A stretch of DNA of 64,000 nucleotides, taken from contig JAQJZZ010000020.1 of assembly GCA_030077755.1 (NCBI GenBank), positions 434,001-498,000 on the forward strand, written 5' to 3'. The stretch is from Filosporella fistucella (Eukaryota; Ascomycota; Leotiomycetes; Helotiales). The position numbers and the translations under genes are program-made. Below are positions 43,058 to 54,007 of the stretch, one piece after another (position 1 is the first letter of the stretch; the number at the start of each line of letters is the position of its first letter). The notes under the pieces were generated by a model. It searched no databases. It was not told the origin of the DNA and saw only the letters and a list, made by a program, of their open reading frames with translations.

Positions 43058-44619
43058 ATGCGTTTCTCTTCTCTTAGTATTCTAGGTGCCTCGCTCGCAG
43101 TGGCTACTGCCGAGACGATTCATGGTGTTGCTATCGTCAATCGTCATGGAGATCGTAAATATTTCTTCGTATTTGGGCTTCAAACATGTCACTAATTGTG
43201 TGCAAGGAACCTCCAAACATTATCCTGACTACCAGCTGACAAATCTTGGATATCGTCAAAGTTTTGATGCTGGGAGCTTTTTCCGAGCAACATATGTTGC
43301 CGAGGGTGCACCAAAGAAGATCTTGGGGATGTCGCCAGATGTATATGCCTACACTCAATTGTATGCTGCTGCACCTGATCAGCAAGTACGTTTCACCTGT
43401 GCATTCGAAGAGCGTTACTCATGTGCTATAGATCTTGTTGAAGACAACCACGGCTTTCCTTCAAGGTGTCTATCCTCCTCTGGCAGATATCAATGAGATC
43501 AGTCTTGGAATTGAGACAATCAACAATGGGAGTTCATATACCCTCACCTCTGATGGGGCACAGTATATCTTCCTCCGCAGCCGTCAAGCAAACTCTCCTG
43601 ATACCATGTGGATCAAGGGGGACGAGTCTTGTCCCGCATTCACGACTGCTTCTGCGACATTCAAAAAAGCACCTCAATATTTAAGCCTCCTCGATAGCAC
43701 CAAAGCTTTCTATGCCCAATTCTGGTCAATCTTACAGAACGTGTATGACTACTCCCAGAACGATCTGAGCTACGCTAAAGCGTTTGATATCTTCGACCTC
43801 ATTAATGTCGCTTCCATTCATAACAAGAGTGTCGCTACAAATGTGACATCAGATCAACTTTTCCAGCTACGCACACTAGCTGATTCAGCAGAGTTCAACA
43901 ACAATTTCAATGCTTCGCAAACCAATCGCAATATCGGAGGGCAGGCGCTTGCAGGAGCTATTTTCATGCAGCTCAATCAAACCCTGTCTTCAAAGGGGGC
44001 GCTGAAGTTCTCAGTTTTTACTCCCAGTTATAACAATATTCTCAGCTTATTTGGTCTTACAAATTTAACTGCTGCATCGCCAAACTTCTACGGTCTACCA
44101 CCATACGCATCATCTCTAGCATTCGAGCTTTTCACTCCCACCACAATGACTTCATTCCCAAGCAATATTGACGAGTTGTCCATCAGAGCTGTATTCAGAA
44201 ATGGATCCGACGGTGCAGGCGCACCTCTCGTTGCATTCCCACTATTTGGACGAAAGGAGGCGAGTATGAGCTGGAAAGACTTCTCAGCTGAGATGTTGAA
44301 GTTTTCTATCACGAGCACAGGTCAATGGTGCAAGACGTGTAATAGCACTGCGACGTTTTGCTTGCCATATATGACGACGGCTTCTAGTGTTCCTACTGCT
44401 TCGCCGCATGTGTCTACTTCTGGCCCCACTGCCAGTACTGGAGGGATGTCAAATGTTGTTGCCGGTGTAATTGGAGCTATGGTCACACTTGGTGTGTTTC
44501 TCCTAGCAGGGATATTATTCTTGTTGGTGAAAAGATCTGGAAGTAAGAAGCATGAGCAACCTTTTGTAGGAGCAGAGAAGAGGTCAAGCTTGAGTAGCGG
44601 TAGTCCATCTGCAGTCTGA
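43058..44619 (+). CDS. Secreted, membrane-anchored histidine-acid-phosphatase-like protein
   Basis: A 487-residue protein of the histidine phosphatase (branch 2) superfamily in three exons that close in frame (43058-43154, 43207-43385, 43432-44619). A signal peptide (FSSLSILGASLAVATA) precedes the catalytic-type motif RHGDR at residues 29-33, whose last Arg codon is split by intron 1. Further typical blocks are YQLTNLGYRQSFDAGSFFR and MSPDVYAYTQLYAAAPDQQ. Several Asn-X-Ser/Thr sites fit an extracellular domain. A C-terminal Ser/Thr-rich stalk, one membrane helix (VVAGVIGAMVTLGVFLLAGI) and a short basic tail anchor it. The second catalytic motif, normally His-Asp near the end of the domain, is not evident; the corresponding segment reads FTPSYNNILSLFGL. 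It may be an inactive or divergent phosphatase, as in some fungal paralogues. Confidence 0.85.
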
Positions 44620-45473
44620 TTGTCGGCGTATTGGAAGAAGTATCTCTGTGAACAAGTTTTGCAATGGAAGATACCAATTCAACGAATTGAAAAACAAATT
44701 GGGCTCCATACTTGATAGACTCGGGTCAAATTTTGAGATTTGTGATTCACTGAGTTTCCATTCCTACATCTTAACTGGCAGCTACAACTGCGCCATGTCC
44801 TGTTATGTCTAAGTAACAGCACCCCTACAACGATCAGTTGAGTTTTCTCAAATGACATTATCGCTGTCTTACTACCGGTCAATGCAGCAGATTCGTTGCT
44901 ACAAAGAAGCACTACATCGGCTATTCTATGAAGAAATAAGAAAAATTTGCAAGACAGGGCCACCAGTACAAATTACACAATCCTCTTGTGTTTCAAGTAG
45001 AGGCAAAAAGTTTTGCGTCTTCTCTCAACAGGGTAGGCTGCCCTTCTCCTGCCCCGTGGTATGAATAGCTTTACACGTCGCTCCTTCCACAACAATCAGA
45101 AAATTCTGCCGAACATCAAGGTAAGCATGAAAAGAAGCAAATTTAGCACACCAAAATAACATTTTTTTGCAGCCAATAAATAATGTGAGCAAACTATCCC
45201 TCGATTCTTATCAAGAAGCTAGCTTATTTAGATTACTACCCGATCACAGGGAAGGGTTCATCCACATCATAAACGACATTCCATATTTACAGCAGTGTTC
45301 AAATCAATATTCGGCGAGATTTCCTCGCTAATTAGCCTCGACTTGTCGAGAAAACAGCGTTTCAGGACGAGAACATACTCGCTAAAGACCTGAAGGTGGA
45401 GATACCTATTCATTGAGACTGAAGCACTTTACTCTCGACAGCTTGGACAAAAGGCTTACCATCCCCACCTCAC
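44620..45473. other. Intergenic region without supported gene
   Basis: No convincing frame. Part of it may hold an unseen first exon of the downstream hydrophilic-protein gene. Confidence 0.4.
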
Positions 45474-46813
45474 GTGGACAGGCTCAATAATGTTGGAGCA
45501 GGCAGGCCGAGTATTTTCGAAGATAACGCGAGGGGAAGTCGACATCCCCGGATGATGTCTCTGTCTGATATGTTGAATGAGCCTCAGACCACATTTGGGG
45601 AACCCGAGCCATTCAGCGATACTGCATCATCCGACTCATCTCTACCAGTGCCTTCGGCCTGTTCTGTTTCCAATAATAACACCATAAGGGACCAGGAATC
45701 ACCATTTGTGGATGACAATCGGTTAGGCGAAATGGATGTGATGCAGAATGAGAAAGCGCCAACGAAAGAACGATCGATGGATAGTACCGGCCAATTGGTG
45801 AAGATGGTCGCGCCTCTTGCAAGAATGACTTCACTCTCATACACGGGTCTGACACCAAATGAGGTGGAAAATTGTATCTTGGATACGGATGCTAAAAGTT
45901 CTGGTAGTACTGGATTGACAGCAACGAGCAAATTGGCTGCAAAACCTCCCAACCTTACACAGCAATTCAAAAGAACACCTCAATCGGATGTAAAAGACGA
46001 CTCAGGCTGGCAAGTAAACGATCTCAAACAGTCTGAACGAAATCCTCTACCAAGCCTCAAGCGCCAGAGGACAAATTCGACATCGCTAGCTTCGATGTCC
46101 TCTCGGGAGGTGACACCAAACGGCATCAACTTCACGATGATATAGTAGCCCGGATTAGCGATATTGAGGATACACTCAGAACCATTTCAATCCAGTTTGA
46201 CCACCCCAAGCAGCTTATCAAAGGGCACTCGACGGCATTGGGATCTACTAGCGAGTCCAGCAATCGAACATTTGAGCGAGACAAAAACTTGTCTCTCACT
46301 CCTAGGGAAACAGTTGCCACTAGCAGTTCCTCTGAACTAACTATATCTAATCGCGGGTTCAACAAGCCGGTGAAATCTAGAAGCGGAGATACAAAGGCAT
46401 CATCTCCCGCGGATGTAACACCCAAAGGAACTGGTGGTCGCTGTCCAACAGACTGCAAAGGTATTATTTACAAAAAGGATTGCCCTCATAGGGATCCTTC
46501 GACACGGCACGTTCAGCAAAAATTACAAGAACAAGAAGATGCGACAGAGGCAAAGCATGAGTTGAACACGGGATCTGGTGCAGCATTGCAATCATGTATG
46601 AAAAACGGTAAAAAACGGCAGGCCCGTGTTAAACCGGAAGGTCAGATTGCGGCACTATCAGGCCACTGCAGCAAAATAAAAGAGGAAGACGAGGAGTGGG
46701 GAATGAAGGAAGAACAGAGGATAGAAAAAAAGGGGGGTAAAGAGGCGCTGGCGATGAGGAGCCGGGGATCAAGAGAGCGACTGGACGCAGAAGGAGAATT
46801 TGGAGATGCTTAA
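45474..46813 (+). CDS. Unrecognised hydrophilic protein with unresolved 5' end
   Basis: I do not recognise this protein. Coding-like sequence starts by 45474 (the first in-frame ATG is 45552, but the preceding residues GRPSIFEDNARGSRHPR look coding, so an upstream exon joined near 45480 is likely). It reads to about 46013, then changes frame. A 41-nt intron (GTAAACG at 46014 to CTACCAAG at 46054, with a CTGAAC branch-like site) would join it in phase to a second segment ending at 46813. That segment includes SDIEDTLRTISIQFDHPKQL, Ser/Thr-rich and Lys/Glu-rich stretches and one Cys-containing patch (CPTDCKGIIYKKDCPH). There is no membrane helix or signal peptide. A frameshift instead of an intron is the alternative. 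Confidence 0.55.
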
Positions 46814-47457
46814 GCATAGGTAGAGAATTCGATTTTGAGGCTATGCAAAGGAAATATTATGGTTGAGACTGCTTCTGAGATGATCCTGAGCCTCGATGTG
46901 ATGGCAGATGAGTAAGGAGGGCAAACAGATTGCTAGTCTGCTACTGGGATTTGAGTAGGATTTCAGAGCAAGGAAAACAATAAATTTACTGTAGCAAATG
47001 CATTCTTATGTGGTTACGGCAGCTGAAGCACTCGGAGCGTGAACTCAGCCTTCATATTCATGTTTTCGTAGGTATGTACATAGTGACTCGATTTCTGATC
47101 ATTTTAGTGATGAACTAGAAAGCTCAACATCAGAAATTAGTAGCACATTTCGACCCATGAGATATGCTTTGAATAACAGGTATTTCCTCGAATTAGCTTT
47201 CCCCTCCATGTGCCAAGTTTCAAGCTGCAGAACAGTCCCCAGATACTGAGCTTTCAAAAAACCGATGCTTTCAGGAAACGGAACTGAGGAATTGAGCCAT
47301 CACAGCATTCTTAGCACGAGCTCAAGAGATTGGCACTTGCCAGACTGATCACACTTATTGCTGTTCAGCATAGCATAGCAGGAAGAAGTGAAAAGTGGTA
47401 TCAATATCCCTAAACCTAGTATCTCCAACCATTTTCCTTCCCTGCACTAATTGACAT
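46814..47457. other. Convergent 3' intergenic region
   Basis: 3' ends of two facing genes meet here. No gene seen. Confidence 0.5.
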
Positions 47458-48550
47458 CTACTCCATCCTCAGCGGCCCAACCACAACTCCAGCATAAGCT
47501 TCCGCATCCCGCTCAATAGCAGACATGTTTATCCTCTCCTGCAATGCATTATTCACGCCCTCGACTACAGTCCTATCCTCCATCAACTCGCCCATTAACC
47601 TCCCCTCATGTACCCAGTACGCCGTGCTTCTATCTCTAAGTTCCTGATCTCTATTCACTGTATTCCGCATAATACCCATAGCCTGCATTTTACTCGTAGC
47701 TGTTTCCAGAATCCTGGTTGTGATTTCTATTCTCTCCGGGGTGGTAGGCGGAGCAGTGAAGAAGCGGTTCGTAGATGAAAGATAGAGTCCTATGCTCAGC
47801 AGAATATCTAAAATAGCTAAGCTGAGCGACCGATAAGTGCGCGCTGTCCAGTAGAAATGATCCAGGTCCTCTAATCTCGTAGCTCGCGCATTAGATTGGT
47901 ATGAATATGTGCACACGAGATAGATATCCAGCAGTGTTACTGCGCCCGCCGCCAACGTAGCAGTGGTTCTCCATTTTGCGCCTTCTTTCCCGGTGAATAG
48001 GCCGCTTGTTACGAGGGCTAGGACGCAGAGGTTGAAGATATGTGGGATGAGGATGGAAGGGAGAGAGTAGTAGAGATAGCTATTTGGATCTTCGGCGTTG
48101 CAGAAGCGGCATTCGGCGAGTACTGCGGGACCGTGATGAAAGTATAGAAGTCGGGATTCGAGGGATAGGAGTTTGGAGCGCAGGATATCGTCAGAAGGTG
48201 TTAGGCCTGTTGGACGCAGACTGGATAAGCGCGTGAAGAGGACATCAGTTGGGATTTGAAGTCGGGATTGAGTGAGTGAGAATATGTTTTCGGGGCTGAA
48301 GTAGGGGAGAGTGGTGATAATGTAGTAGAGGATCGGGAGTAGGAGGATTAGAAGGGCGCGCTTTATTGTTGGTGGGATGGGTTGTATAGAGACATTGTGG
48401 GATTGAGAGGCGCGGAGGGAACGGTAGTAAGCTATGCCTTTTGGAAGCAGAATTGGCCCAAAGAAAATGAGGAGGGATTTTATGCTTTGTGTTTGTTAGC
48501 TGATATATACAATTGGGGAGGTTTACTTACGTTCCCCAAGAAATAGCCAT
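47458..48550 (-). CDS. Unrecognised multi-pass membrane protein, 348 residues
   Basis: Two exons on the minus strand (48550-48531, only 20 nt encoding MAISWGT, and 48484-47458) close in frame with a 46-nt intron containing a GCTAACA branch site. Hydrophobic segments include SIKSLLIFFGPILLP, RALLILLLPILYYIITTLPY, SILIPHIFNLCVLALVTSGL, TLAAGAVTLLDIYLVCTYSY and LSLAILDILLSIGLYLS, suggesting five to six membrane spans, followed by a charged cytosolic or lumenal tail of about 95 residues. The N-terminal pattern (KSLLIFFGPILLPKGIAYYRS) is conserved in uncharacterised fungal proteins as far as I recall. It is a tail-to-head neighbour of GET1; nothing more can be inferred. Confidence 0.8.
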
Positions 48551-49111
48551 TGTTGCGGTGGGAAGTATGCCTTGAGCTCGCTGTCAGATTCAAGGAGGGG
48601 ATGGAATTATTCGCGACTTGAGACGTAGCCTTGCCAAGCCTTTCTAGACTAGTGCAGCCTTACTTGGCTTAGCGTCATTCAGAGCTTCAAAATCAGAAAT
48701 AATTTTCCTACACAGCATGCTTTCACACAAAATGAAAAATATCAACCAACGCATTTCAATGATTTAATGCCTGAATATTGGATCGGGTTTGTATAATATC
48801 ATATACTAGATATTTTGTTCCACGTCCAGAATTGATTTATATTACGTGACAGCGGCACTTTCGAAGCTTTGGCGATCCTCTCTCCCATGGTCACTCAGAG
48901 TCAAAAAGAATGCCCAGAGCAATCCCAAGTACTCTGCCAAGAGTCATCTCACTCGTGTTGCAAAGTCGTAGCTGTAAAGCGATGGCGGCATTTGCGTCTT
49001 TTTGATGAGAGACACCCATAGCTACAAAAGTAAAGTTATATCCCGCCAACTCCGCTGCTGTGCCCGATGTACCATAATATGCTTGAATATATAACGCCAT
49101 ACACTCGATTT
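48551..49111. other. Intergenic region between the membrane-protein gene and GET1
   Basis: Both flanking genes are on the minus strand, so this holds the GET1 3' UTR and the promoter of the membrane-protein gene. The 70-codon frame at 48891-49100 is not convincing. Confidence 0.5.
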
Positions 49112-49891
49112 CTACAATTCCTTCTTCTCCTCACTTGTGACCTTCTCCGCCTTCATTGGTGCCTCCCTTTTCTTCTCCGTGCTTCCCACACTCATCGCAC
49201 TCATCGCCAACCCCAGAATTGCAACCAACGCATCGCTAATCAGAAGAATAATGGCACCACATGCTAATGCCCAAGCCTGTATACTAATACTCCCCAAAGG
49301 AGCACGAGGAAAACTCAATAACCATTCCGCATAATATGGTACCCATCCTTTCGGGATCCAGAACATAGCTTGCTTAGAGTACCAAAATTGAAGAAACATG
49401 CGTAGACCATTTGTGCCTAACCAGCGGAGAGTAGATACAGCTCTATCGAATGTAGCTTTAGTGGTATCTGTAGAAGATTCTGTGGTTTGGTTAGCAAGCT
49501 GAATATATCTACGTTTTCGTTCTTGATGAGAAAATCCGGAGAAACTGTTTGGGAGCTAAAACGTACTGCTCTTCTCCAACTTCTCAAGCACTTTATCGTG
49601 TTGTCTCCTCAACTTCGCCCATTTCGCAAACTCATCCTGGGAGCTCGTAGCATTTAATTCTTTTCGTAGCTTTAGAAACTGTGTCTTTAATTCTCGTTGC
49701 TCGGCTGTTGAGTTTGAGGTAGGTGTTGGAAGGCGGTTGTATAGATTCCAGAGCTGTATTTCATTAGATACGAATAGTAAAAGAGGCTCAAGAAGTCATC
49801 ATACAATACTGTTCACAGTTGAGGCTCCGACTGTATTTACCAGATGGATGGCGAGTTGCAGCAGGAAGACGAGGAGAAGAAGAGACGGCAT
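49112..49891 (-). CDS. GET1: Get1, ER membrane subunit of the tail-anchored protein insertion complex
   Basis: Get1 with Get2 forms the ER receptor for the Get3 ATPase, inserting tail-anchored proteins. Three exons close in frame to 213 residues: 49891-49805, 49753-49567, 49479-49112. Visible features: an N-terminal membrane helix ([20 protein letters not shown]), a cytosolic coiled coil that contacts Get3 ([38 protein letters not shown]), then two further helices ([40 protein letters not shown]) and a short Lys/Glu-rich tail. Length and layout match the family. It is divergent from the prenyltransferase-repeat gene with a 278-base shared promoter. Confidence 0.92.
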
Positions 49892-50169
49892 CGTGGTGGT
49901 CTCTGCGGATATTCTGGATTTGTTCAAATGACCTGCGTTCAGTTGAGGGATTGTGCGACCGTTGCCGGTATCTCGAAGGTGGTGGGGTTATAGGAGAATT
50001 GAACAACGGTGATCCAATTCAGAGCCTCAGTCAAACTGGCTGATGTGGCCCGTGCGCGCGAGGCTACGAAACACAAGGCTTTCCGTTTTGAGCCAAGGAC
50101 AATCTTCAGCGAGTATTGACATCTTCAGAGTCTACTTGGTGATTAGATCTGTGAAGTCCAGTCATCACG
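49892..50169. promoter_or_regulatory. Bidirectional promoter between GET1 and the prenyltransferase-repeat gene
   Basis: The start codons are 278 bases apart and point away from each other. No TATA-like or specific regulatory site stands out. Confidence 0.6.
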
Positions 50170-51186
50170 ATGTCAAGATCACTCAATGCCGACACAATTG
50201 AGGCTATGAGGAAATCCGATCCACAACATGTTTACCATGATATTGTTCAAGCGATCCGTACACCAGACGAGGGAATGTTGGAAATAGAATTCCTGTACAG
50301 CGACTACCCTTTACCAGATGGCTGCAATGTCCTCAGGGAAGGAAATGATGTCGGAGTGACAAAATCGAAGTTGGTACAAGCATTTATCATTGCACGACAG
50401 ATTTTCTTCACATACGTGCATGACCATCCGGAAAATCATGCGGAAGACTTACTGGATGCCACTTCAGTCATTCTACTACTGGATCCGGAACATATCACTG
50501 CTTCAAATACACGGAAAAGACTCATACAGGAAGCCCGTACTGGATCGAAGACCGAGTTTGAGAGAATCCTAAAAAAAGAACTCCGCTTTGCTGACGGATA
50601 TCTAACTTCACGCCTCAATCGACATACAAAATCACCCACCCTCTGGGGACACCGTCGTTGGCTTCTAGAAGTCTGCAATGAAACTGGTCTTGAGCGAGAT
50701 ATACTCCAAGACCTCAATTCAGTGGTATCAGTAGCCGCCGAGCGTCATCGGATGAACTATTACGCATGGACTCACATGAGATGGCTGGTCTCGAATTGCA
50801 AATCCACGTGTTTGGGAGAGTCATCAAGAGGAATGTCAGAAGTGGAATCTTCCAAGATTATAAACGCCGTCAAAGATTGGTGTTTGAGACATCCAGGTGA
50901 CACTTCCGGGTTTTCTTTTCTCTTGTTTTGTCTCTCTCATCCAAATATATCTTGCGAAAAAGACACGATCTCGTTGATCTGCGCGGATATTCTCCGTATG
51001 ACTACCGTTTTTGAATGGGTGTATGAATCTGTTTGGGTGTTTTTCCGTACCCTGCTTGCTTCTGGAAAAGTCAGCGCATCTCAAAGAAATGAGGTTGTTC
51101 GAGCCGCGAAGGCTGTTTTGACTACTCATCCAAATCATTCCGTGGTGAAAGGGGTAGCTGAGTGGTGGGTGAAAATAGAAGAATGA
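50170..51186 (+). CDS. Protein prenyltransferase alpha-subunit repeat protein (PTAR1/Ecm9 type)
   Basis: A single-exon 338-residue protein with PPTA repeats: ILLLDPEHITASNTRKRLI, LTSRLNRHTKSPTLWGHRRW and ERHRMNYYAWTHMRWLV show the spaced Asn, Trp and Arg residues of farnesyl/geranylgeranyl-transferase alpha subunits. The divergent repeats and the overall length fit PTAR1, the alpha-type subunit that with the Rab-GGTase beta subunit forms geranylgeranyltransferase III, which modifies the SNARE Ykt6 (established in animals; yeast Ecm9 is the proposed counterpart). Ram2 and Bet4 fit less well because the canonical repeats are fewer here. It acts in the cytosol. Confidence 0.85.
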   Translation: MSRSLNADTIEAMRKSDPQHVYHDIVQAIRTPDEGMLEIEFLYSDYPLPDGCNVLREGNDVGVTKSKLVQAFIIARQIFFTYVHDHPENHAEDLLDATSVILLLDPEHITASNTRKRLIQEARTGSKTEFERILKKELRFADGYLTSRLNRHTKSPTLWGHRRWLLEVCNETGLERDILQDLNSVVSVAAERHRMNYYAWTHMRWLVSNCKSTCLGESSRGMSEVESSKIINAVKDWCLRHPGDTSGFSFLLFCLSHPNISCEKDTISLICADILRMTTVFEWVYESVWVFFRTLLASGKVSASQRNEVVRAAKAVLTTHPNHSVVKGVAEWWVKIEE

Positions 51187-51402
51187 GATTTGATTCCGAT
51201 AGCAATATCAAGTAAGACATCCAACGATTGCTCACTCAGGGAGTCATTTCCCAACTAACCACCAGGGAATGACCACATTGTTTTTATATCGCATGTGACA
51301 ACAAGATAAAGCAAAACTATTACAACCTCAAATACATCCCTCAAAGTAGACCCAGCACATCCAGCACAGTTGTAACAACTCGCATCCAAACCCAAACGCC
51401 TC

Positions 51403-51603
51403 ATGACATCAAACCCTCAAATTCTCGATTTATTCGACGCACCAACCCCTACCTCCTCAATCTTGGTAAAACCACCCGGTCCAGGATGCAAAATTGTGCA
51501 ATGTCGATTACAGAAGCGAGAGACATGGGTTATTTATAACCCCTCCCAACTCACCTCAGATCGCATCACCGGCTTCCTCGCTCGCAAAGACCAACAAACA
51601 TAA
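51403..51603 (+). CDS. Possible small protein, 66 residues
   Basis: An open frame with a good ATG at 51403 and a TAA end. MTSNPQILDLFDAPTPTSSI and IVQCRLQKRETWVIYNPSQL read like a real small protein, and a CAAACCTCAAAT-type leader precedes it. There are no homologues I recognise. It may be a genuine micro-gene or the end of a transcript. Confidence 0.4.
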   Translation: MTSNPQILDLFDAPTPTSSILVKPPGPGCKIVQCRLQKRETWVIYNPSQLTSDRITGFLARKDQQT

Positions 51604-52495
51604 AACCAGTGATTTCAAAGACCTGCATTGATCGAGTGACCGAAGCGCCGAAAAAAAATCCCCATTTTAACTTCTCGGGTTGAAGTTCGAAAGCAAGAAA
51701 TGCGGGGATATATGGGAGTCTCAGACAGCAGGTGTCAGAGAAAAGGGAAGTTGAGACGTAATATTGATACCAGTTTTTCAATATCAAGTGGAATGTTATT
51801 ATCCTGCACTATCAAGTATCGACTGTCTTATTCATACTTTTATATCGTGGAAAGGGAGGAAACAATTTCGTGCTGAGAATTAATAGTTTGATTTATTTAC
51901 TTCATCTCGATACTGAACTCTACACCCACTTATTTTCTCCACCTATTCTGAAAAACCCTCCTAGGAGCTACCTAGATATCCATACCATCCCTCCAAAAAA
52001 CCCACTCCTCCTTCTTCTCCATCCCCCATCTGCTATCTGCCTATCCAAACCCCATAAACCAGTACAAAAACCCCAGACTCATTTTCAGTTTCCACAAAAT
52101 AAATATATAATGAAACAAGAAACAAGAAGTATCATCTAATTTTCTAACCTTCCACCTCTCTAAACCACGCAAAATTTAAAAGATTCTTTCACCCTCGCAC
52201 AGATAACAGAAGCAGCTCCGAGTCTTCCGTATATTATCTCGGAATACTCTATTATGCCTTTTACTTGTAGGAGGAAGAGGCGGTCGAGTCAGTAGAAGGT
52301 TAGATTTATGGGTTTTGTTTTGAAGTGGAGAGAGAGAGGGAGGATAGAATGGTATAAATATAGATATAGATAGAGGAAAGATATCGTATATTACTTATAG
52401 AATGATTTCATTTAGTCTGCTTTAAGTCTCTGCTTTATTTCATATCAGTGGAACGAGCACAGACGTGTATGAATTAAAGGCCCAAAGAAAGCGAT
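51604..52495. other. Intergenic region upstream of the P450 gene
   Basis: No supported gene. The segment 52330-52480 is AG-rich and then AT-rich, which suits a promoter and leader for the P450 gene. Confidence 0.45.
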
Positions 52496-54007
52496 ATGTT
52501 TTTCTTCCCATTTTCTTTCCCTTTTTATACATTGAATGTCAACTTCTCTATCTTCCTACCCATCATCATCCTCTCCATCTCTCCCCCTCTCTACATCTTC
52601 TACCGCCTCTTCCTCCACCCTCTCTGCCGCGTCCCAGGACCATGGCACACAAACCTCACTTCCCTCTATCTAATCTCCAACCGCTGGCACGGCCGCCTCT
52701 CCCTCTCCGCCGACACTCTCCTCTCGAAATACGGTCCCATTACCCGTCTCAGCCCCTCCCTAATCCTTCTCAACGACCCAGACGAAGTCTCTAAAATCTT
52801 TACCCGAAAAGATCTAGATACCGCTCCCACCGCCGTGCGAGCCTTACGAGTAGGCGGCCATGACTGGACAGTCACGTATCCTGAGAACGAGAAGGCGAGG
52901 GAAAGAAGACATCCTGTGATGATTGCTACGACGACGAAATGTATGCTGTATTGGCATGATACGTTTGTGAGGAATATAGGGGAGATGGTGGGGGCGTTGA
53001 GGGGGGCGGAGGGGGCGGAAGATATTGTAAAGAGGTTGAGGATAGTGACGTTGAAGAATTCGATGGTTTTGATGGGTGGGTCGGGGGTGGATCTTCGGAC
53101 TGAGGAGTTTCCGCATGTGGTAGGGGAATATAATTTCTTGGTTGTGTGGAGGCTTTGCTTGCCGGAGTGGTTGTTTACGTGGTTAGGATGGAGTCCGTTT
53201 TCGCATGCGAGGTTCAGAGTTAGGAGTAGTGATAAGTTGTTTGAACTTGGGAGAGAGGTCTGTGAACAAGCTGGGTTGAGGAAGGGAGAGGATGAGGTGC
53301 CGAATGTGTATCAGCTTTTCACGGCGAAGGATGAGAAAAAGAAGTTTCCTATCTGGGAGACTTGGACGCCTGATGAACTTAGTGCTGAGATGGCAGGGCA
53401 GATTCTGGCTGCTACTGAGACGACTTCGTCTGCACTGGCTTTCATATTCTATGAGTTAGCTAAGCAGCCTGATCTTCAGCAAGAGATTTTCAAGGAGATG
53501 TTGGAAAAGGACGATAGCGATGATACTGATACTAAAGATCTCCTGGACTCCTGTATCAAAGAAGGGCTACGATTCCGCCCTCCAGTCGCTCTGACTGGAA
53601 GTCGTCTGGTGCCAGCAGAGGGAATGGATGTACTGGGTTACTTCTTGCCAGGAGGTACCGTCATAACGACACAATCTCTATCTATGAGCCGGCAACGACG
53701 AGACCTCTTTCCAAACAGCGACGTCTTTGATCCTCAACGCTGGCTTGATCCCGATATGGAGATTTTGGCTGCGAGAAAACGTCTTCTGGTTCCATTTGGT
53801 GTTGGAGCCCGTCGATGTCCTGGTTTCAATGCGGCTCTCTACCAGATGAGGCTTATTCTTGCCGCCATCATCCGCGACTTTGATATCTTACTTGCTCCTC
53901 AGACAACTCCAGAGGCGATGGAGCCGTTCGAGGCTAATGGATATCGTTCTCGACATGACGAGTGCTTTTTGATTTTTAAGCCAAGAAACTGTGTACAAGA
54001 TGATTGA
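52496..54007 (+). CDS. Cytochrome P450 monooxygenase, single exon
   Basis: A 503-residue haem-thiolate monooxygenase inserted in the ER by an N-terminal hydrophobic anchor (FSIFLPIIILSISPPLYIFY) followed by the hinge PLCRVPGPWHT. The I-helix oxygen motif reads AATETTSSA, the K-helix ExxR is in CIKEGLRFRPP, the PERF-like block reads VFDPQRWL, and the haem-binding loop FGVGARRCPG carries Cys at about 441. No intron interrupts it, unlike most genes nearby. The first 120 codons prefer C-ending codons and the next 150 prefer G- or T-ending ones, an abrupt composition change. It looks intact. Family and substrate cannot be named from the motifs. Confidence 0.92.
   Translation: MFFFPFSFPFYTLNVNFSIFLPIIILSISPPLYIFYRLFLHPLCRVPGPWHTNLTSLYLISNRWHGRLSLSADTLLSKYGPITRLSPSLILLNDPDEVSKIFTRKDLDTAPTAVRALRVGGHDWTVTYPENEKARERRHPVMIATTTKCMLYWHDTFVRNIGEMVGALRGAEGAEDIVKRLRIVTLKNSMVLMGGSGVDLRTEEFPHVVGEYNFLVVWRLCLPEWLFTWLGWSPFSHARFRVRSSDKLFELGREVCEQAGLRKGEDEVPNVYQLFTAKDEKKKFPIWETWTPDELSAEMAGQILAATETTSSALAFIFYELAKQPDLQQEIFKEMLEKDDSDDTDTKDLLDSCIKEGLRFRPPVALTGSRLVPAEGMDVLGYFLPGGTVITTQSLSMSRQRRDLFPNSDVFDPQRWLDPDMEILAARKRLLVPFGVGARRCPGFNAALYQMRLILAAIIRDFDILLAPQTTPEAMEPFEANGYRSRHDECFLIFKPRNCVQDD

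Noticed and set aside
49737..50043. Plus-strand frames over GET1 exon 1 and its promoter
   Set aside because: Antisense to the Get1 signal-anchor exon, no motif.
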